The notes under the pieces: model-generated
Told to the model about the DNA's origin: nothing
What the model saw: only the letters and a program-made list of their open reading frames with translations
The model's database searches: none
Made by a program: the position numbers and the translations under genes
Part shown: positions 63,215 through 64,000 of the stretch, in pieces
Layout: each line of letters opens with the position of its first letter
How positions within the stretch are numbered: the first letter of the stretch is position 1
Assembly (NCBI GenBank): GCA_937873135.1
Contig: CALMVQ010000161.1
Coordinates: 1-64,000 of the forward strand
DNA length: 64,000 bases
Direction: 5' to 3'
Source of the DNA: an uncultured Scytonema sp.
Lineage (GTDB): Bacteria > Cyanobacteriota > Cyanobacteriia > Cyanobacteriales > Nostocaceae

Positions 63215-63646
63215 ATGGCATCTAAACAAGAAGTTAAAACATACCTAGCTTACTGGTTTCAACTTGGTAAGAAGGTTATCACAAGCAACGGTGCGGCAAC
63301 CTTAAAGCCGCATAAGGTCATAGTAGGCGATCACTACAGTGATGAGTTTGAAGAGTGCTGGCTAAAAATTGTGTCAGCAGGAGAACATTGTTATTTAGAA
63401 GGTACGCAAGAAACTATAGCAGAACTGCTGTCGCCAGCATGGGAAATTACGGATTGCGCGCGTTGCAGTATGTCTATACCTATACGGAGTGTAGGTATGC
63501 CTTCGGAGTTGTGTCCGTGCAATGATTTATCAAATTGGCCTAATACTGAATTACCACTGCCGCGATCGCCTGTTAACACTCAAGAACAACTGACAGGAAT
63601 TCGCGATCGGCTTTTGGGCAATGTGCGATCAGCCAATGCGCCATAA
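63215..63646 (+). CDS. conserved hypothetical protein with C-terminal Cys cluster
   Basis: 143 aa. MASKQEVKTYLAYWFQLGKK opens a compact region ending in AELLSPAWEITDCARCSMSI, and then CPCNDLSNWPNTELPLPRSP. Cys in DCARC and LCPC could bind a metal. Similar unnamed proteins occur in filamentous cyanobacteria. No function can be proposed. A strong terminator hairpin follows 40 bp after the stop. Confidence 0.65.
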   Translation: MASKQEVKTYLAYWFQLGKKVITSNGAATLKPHKVIVGDHYSDEFEECWLKIVSAGEHCYLEGTQETIAELLSPAWEITDCARCSMSIPIRSVGMPSELCPCNDLSNWPNTELPLPRSPVNTQEQLTGIRDRLLGNVRSANAP

Positions 63647-63686
63647 TTCCACTCCTAAGCAATTTTATTAACTCAACACAAAACTC

Positions 63687-63724
63687 AGATCCCCGACTTC
63701 GTAAAAGTTGTCGGGGATCTTGTT
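63687..63724 (+). terminator. terminator hairpin (AGATCCCCGAC element, copy 2)
   Basis: AGATCCCCGAC (63687-63697) pairs exactly with GTCGGGGATCT (63710-63720), 12-nt loop, followed by TGTTTAT. It is 40 bp after the previous stop and shares its sequence with the hairpin at 61119. Confidence 0.65.
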
Positions 63725-63771
63725 TATCTGTGTATTTCAACAATTTCCTAATTCATATCTTTGCTCCAGAG

Positions 63772-64000
63772 CTAACTCACCGTATATTCTGTAAACAGTC
63801 GCATGAATGGCGACTAAAATCCCAGAACAATATCCTCCTTTAGAACTCCTGCTGCCACCAAATCTTCGGCTATATCATCCTCTGTGCCATCCCAAGTAGC
63901 GCCAAATCTTACCATCCTTAATGTCAATGTGAATGACACAGCTATGCACCCAATCCTGTTGATCCCAACCAATATGAATGATTTGGTAATGATCAAGCTC
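63772..64000 (-). pseudogene. xisI: xisI-family gene, frameshifted and with an internal stop (partial)
   Basis: Read on the minus strand from the window end: DHYQIIHIGWDQQDWVHSCV, then IHIDIKDGKIW, matching XisI (fdxN excision-controlling factor family). After KIW the frame shifts; the match continues in another frame as DGTEDDIAEDLVAAGVLKED and IVLGF. There a TAG replaces the next codon, after which the same frame gives SPFMRLFTEYTVS and a stop, the normal XisI C-terminus. So at least one frameshift (near 63885-63900) and one nonsense codon (near 63815) break the gene. The 5' end lies outside the window. Confidence 0.8.

Overview
The window looks like chromosomal DNA of a filamentous, heterocyst-forming cyanobacterium (Nostocales). 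The HIP1 octamer GCGATCGC and near variants occur often. Many products are cyanobacterial families (PATAN response regulator, DUF2811, DUF4330, CPP1-like J-domain protein, Uma2, XisI, DUF937). The centre carries the heterocyst envelope polysaccharide genes hepC and hepA in the gene order of the HEP island known from Anabaena sp. PCC 7120. Assignments rest on motifs and remembered family architecture; no database was searched.

Layout. 1-680 is repeat-rich and gene-free. 681-6430 is a signalling block: a PatA-like response regulator (minus strand), then a vWA protein, a PP2C phosphatase and a kinase with zinc-ribbon, membrane and TPR parts, matching the TerY-P triad. 6791-16845 is a nucleotide-sugar and sugar-tailoring operon: glucose-1-phosphate cytidylyltransferase, LhgO-like oxidase, extended SDR, C-methyltransferase, GT2, PhyH-type dioxygenase, RmlC-type epimerase, GT4 and a SAF-domain oxidoreductase. 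17349-32504 holds the polymer assembly genes: GT4, Wzc-like tyrosine autokinase, hepC, hepA, further glycosyltransferases and a Wzy/O-antigen-ligase-like protein. A plausible flow is sugar activation and modification, then glycosyl transfer, with HepC starting on a lipid carrier, HepA exporting, and the Wzy-like and Wzc-like proteins polymerising and controlling chain length.

The hepC-hepA stretch is scarred by IS200/IS605-type elements. A complete-looking IscB omega RNA (HEARO) followed by only 36 codons of iscB sits between hepC and hepA, and hepC lacks the usual C-terminus of its family. Downstream of hepA lie tandem hairpins, a small ribbon-helix-helix gene with a near-consensus promoter, a decayed tnpB start, and the broken 3' ends of one or two glycosyltransferase genes.

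32533-39989 (minus strand) is a second polysaccharide-like set: two paralogous methyltransferases, a GINT1-like protein, a GT4 and a large beta-propeller protein. 40955-43260 carries two more GT4 genes. 44755-47283 encodes a fused sugar-phosphate nucleotidyltransferase/phosphomutase-like protein. A 2-kb gene-free zone (47284-49359) is dense in inverted repeats, including a perfect 40-bp palindrome and a nested inverted repeat. From 49360 on, genes are mostly housekeeping or conserved cyanobacterial: DUF2811, an OmpR-type regulator, CPP1-like, HAD, HPPD, PPIase, phosphatase, M48 peptidase, DUF4330, a lipoprotein, Uma2, an alpha/beta hydrolase and two unknowns. The window ends in a broken XisI-family gene.
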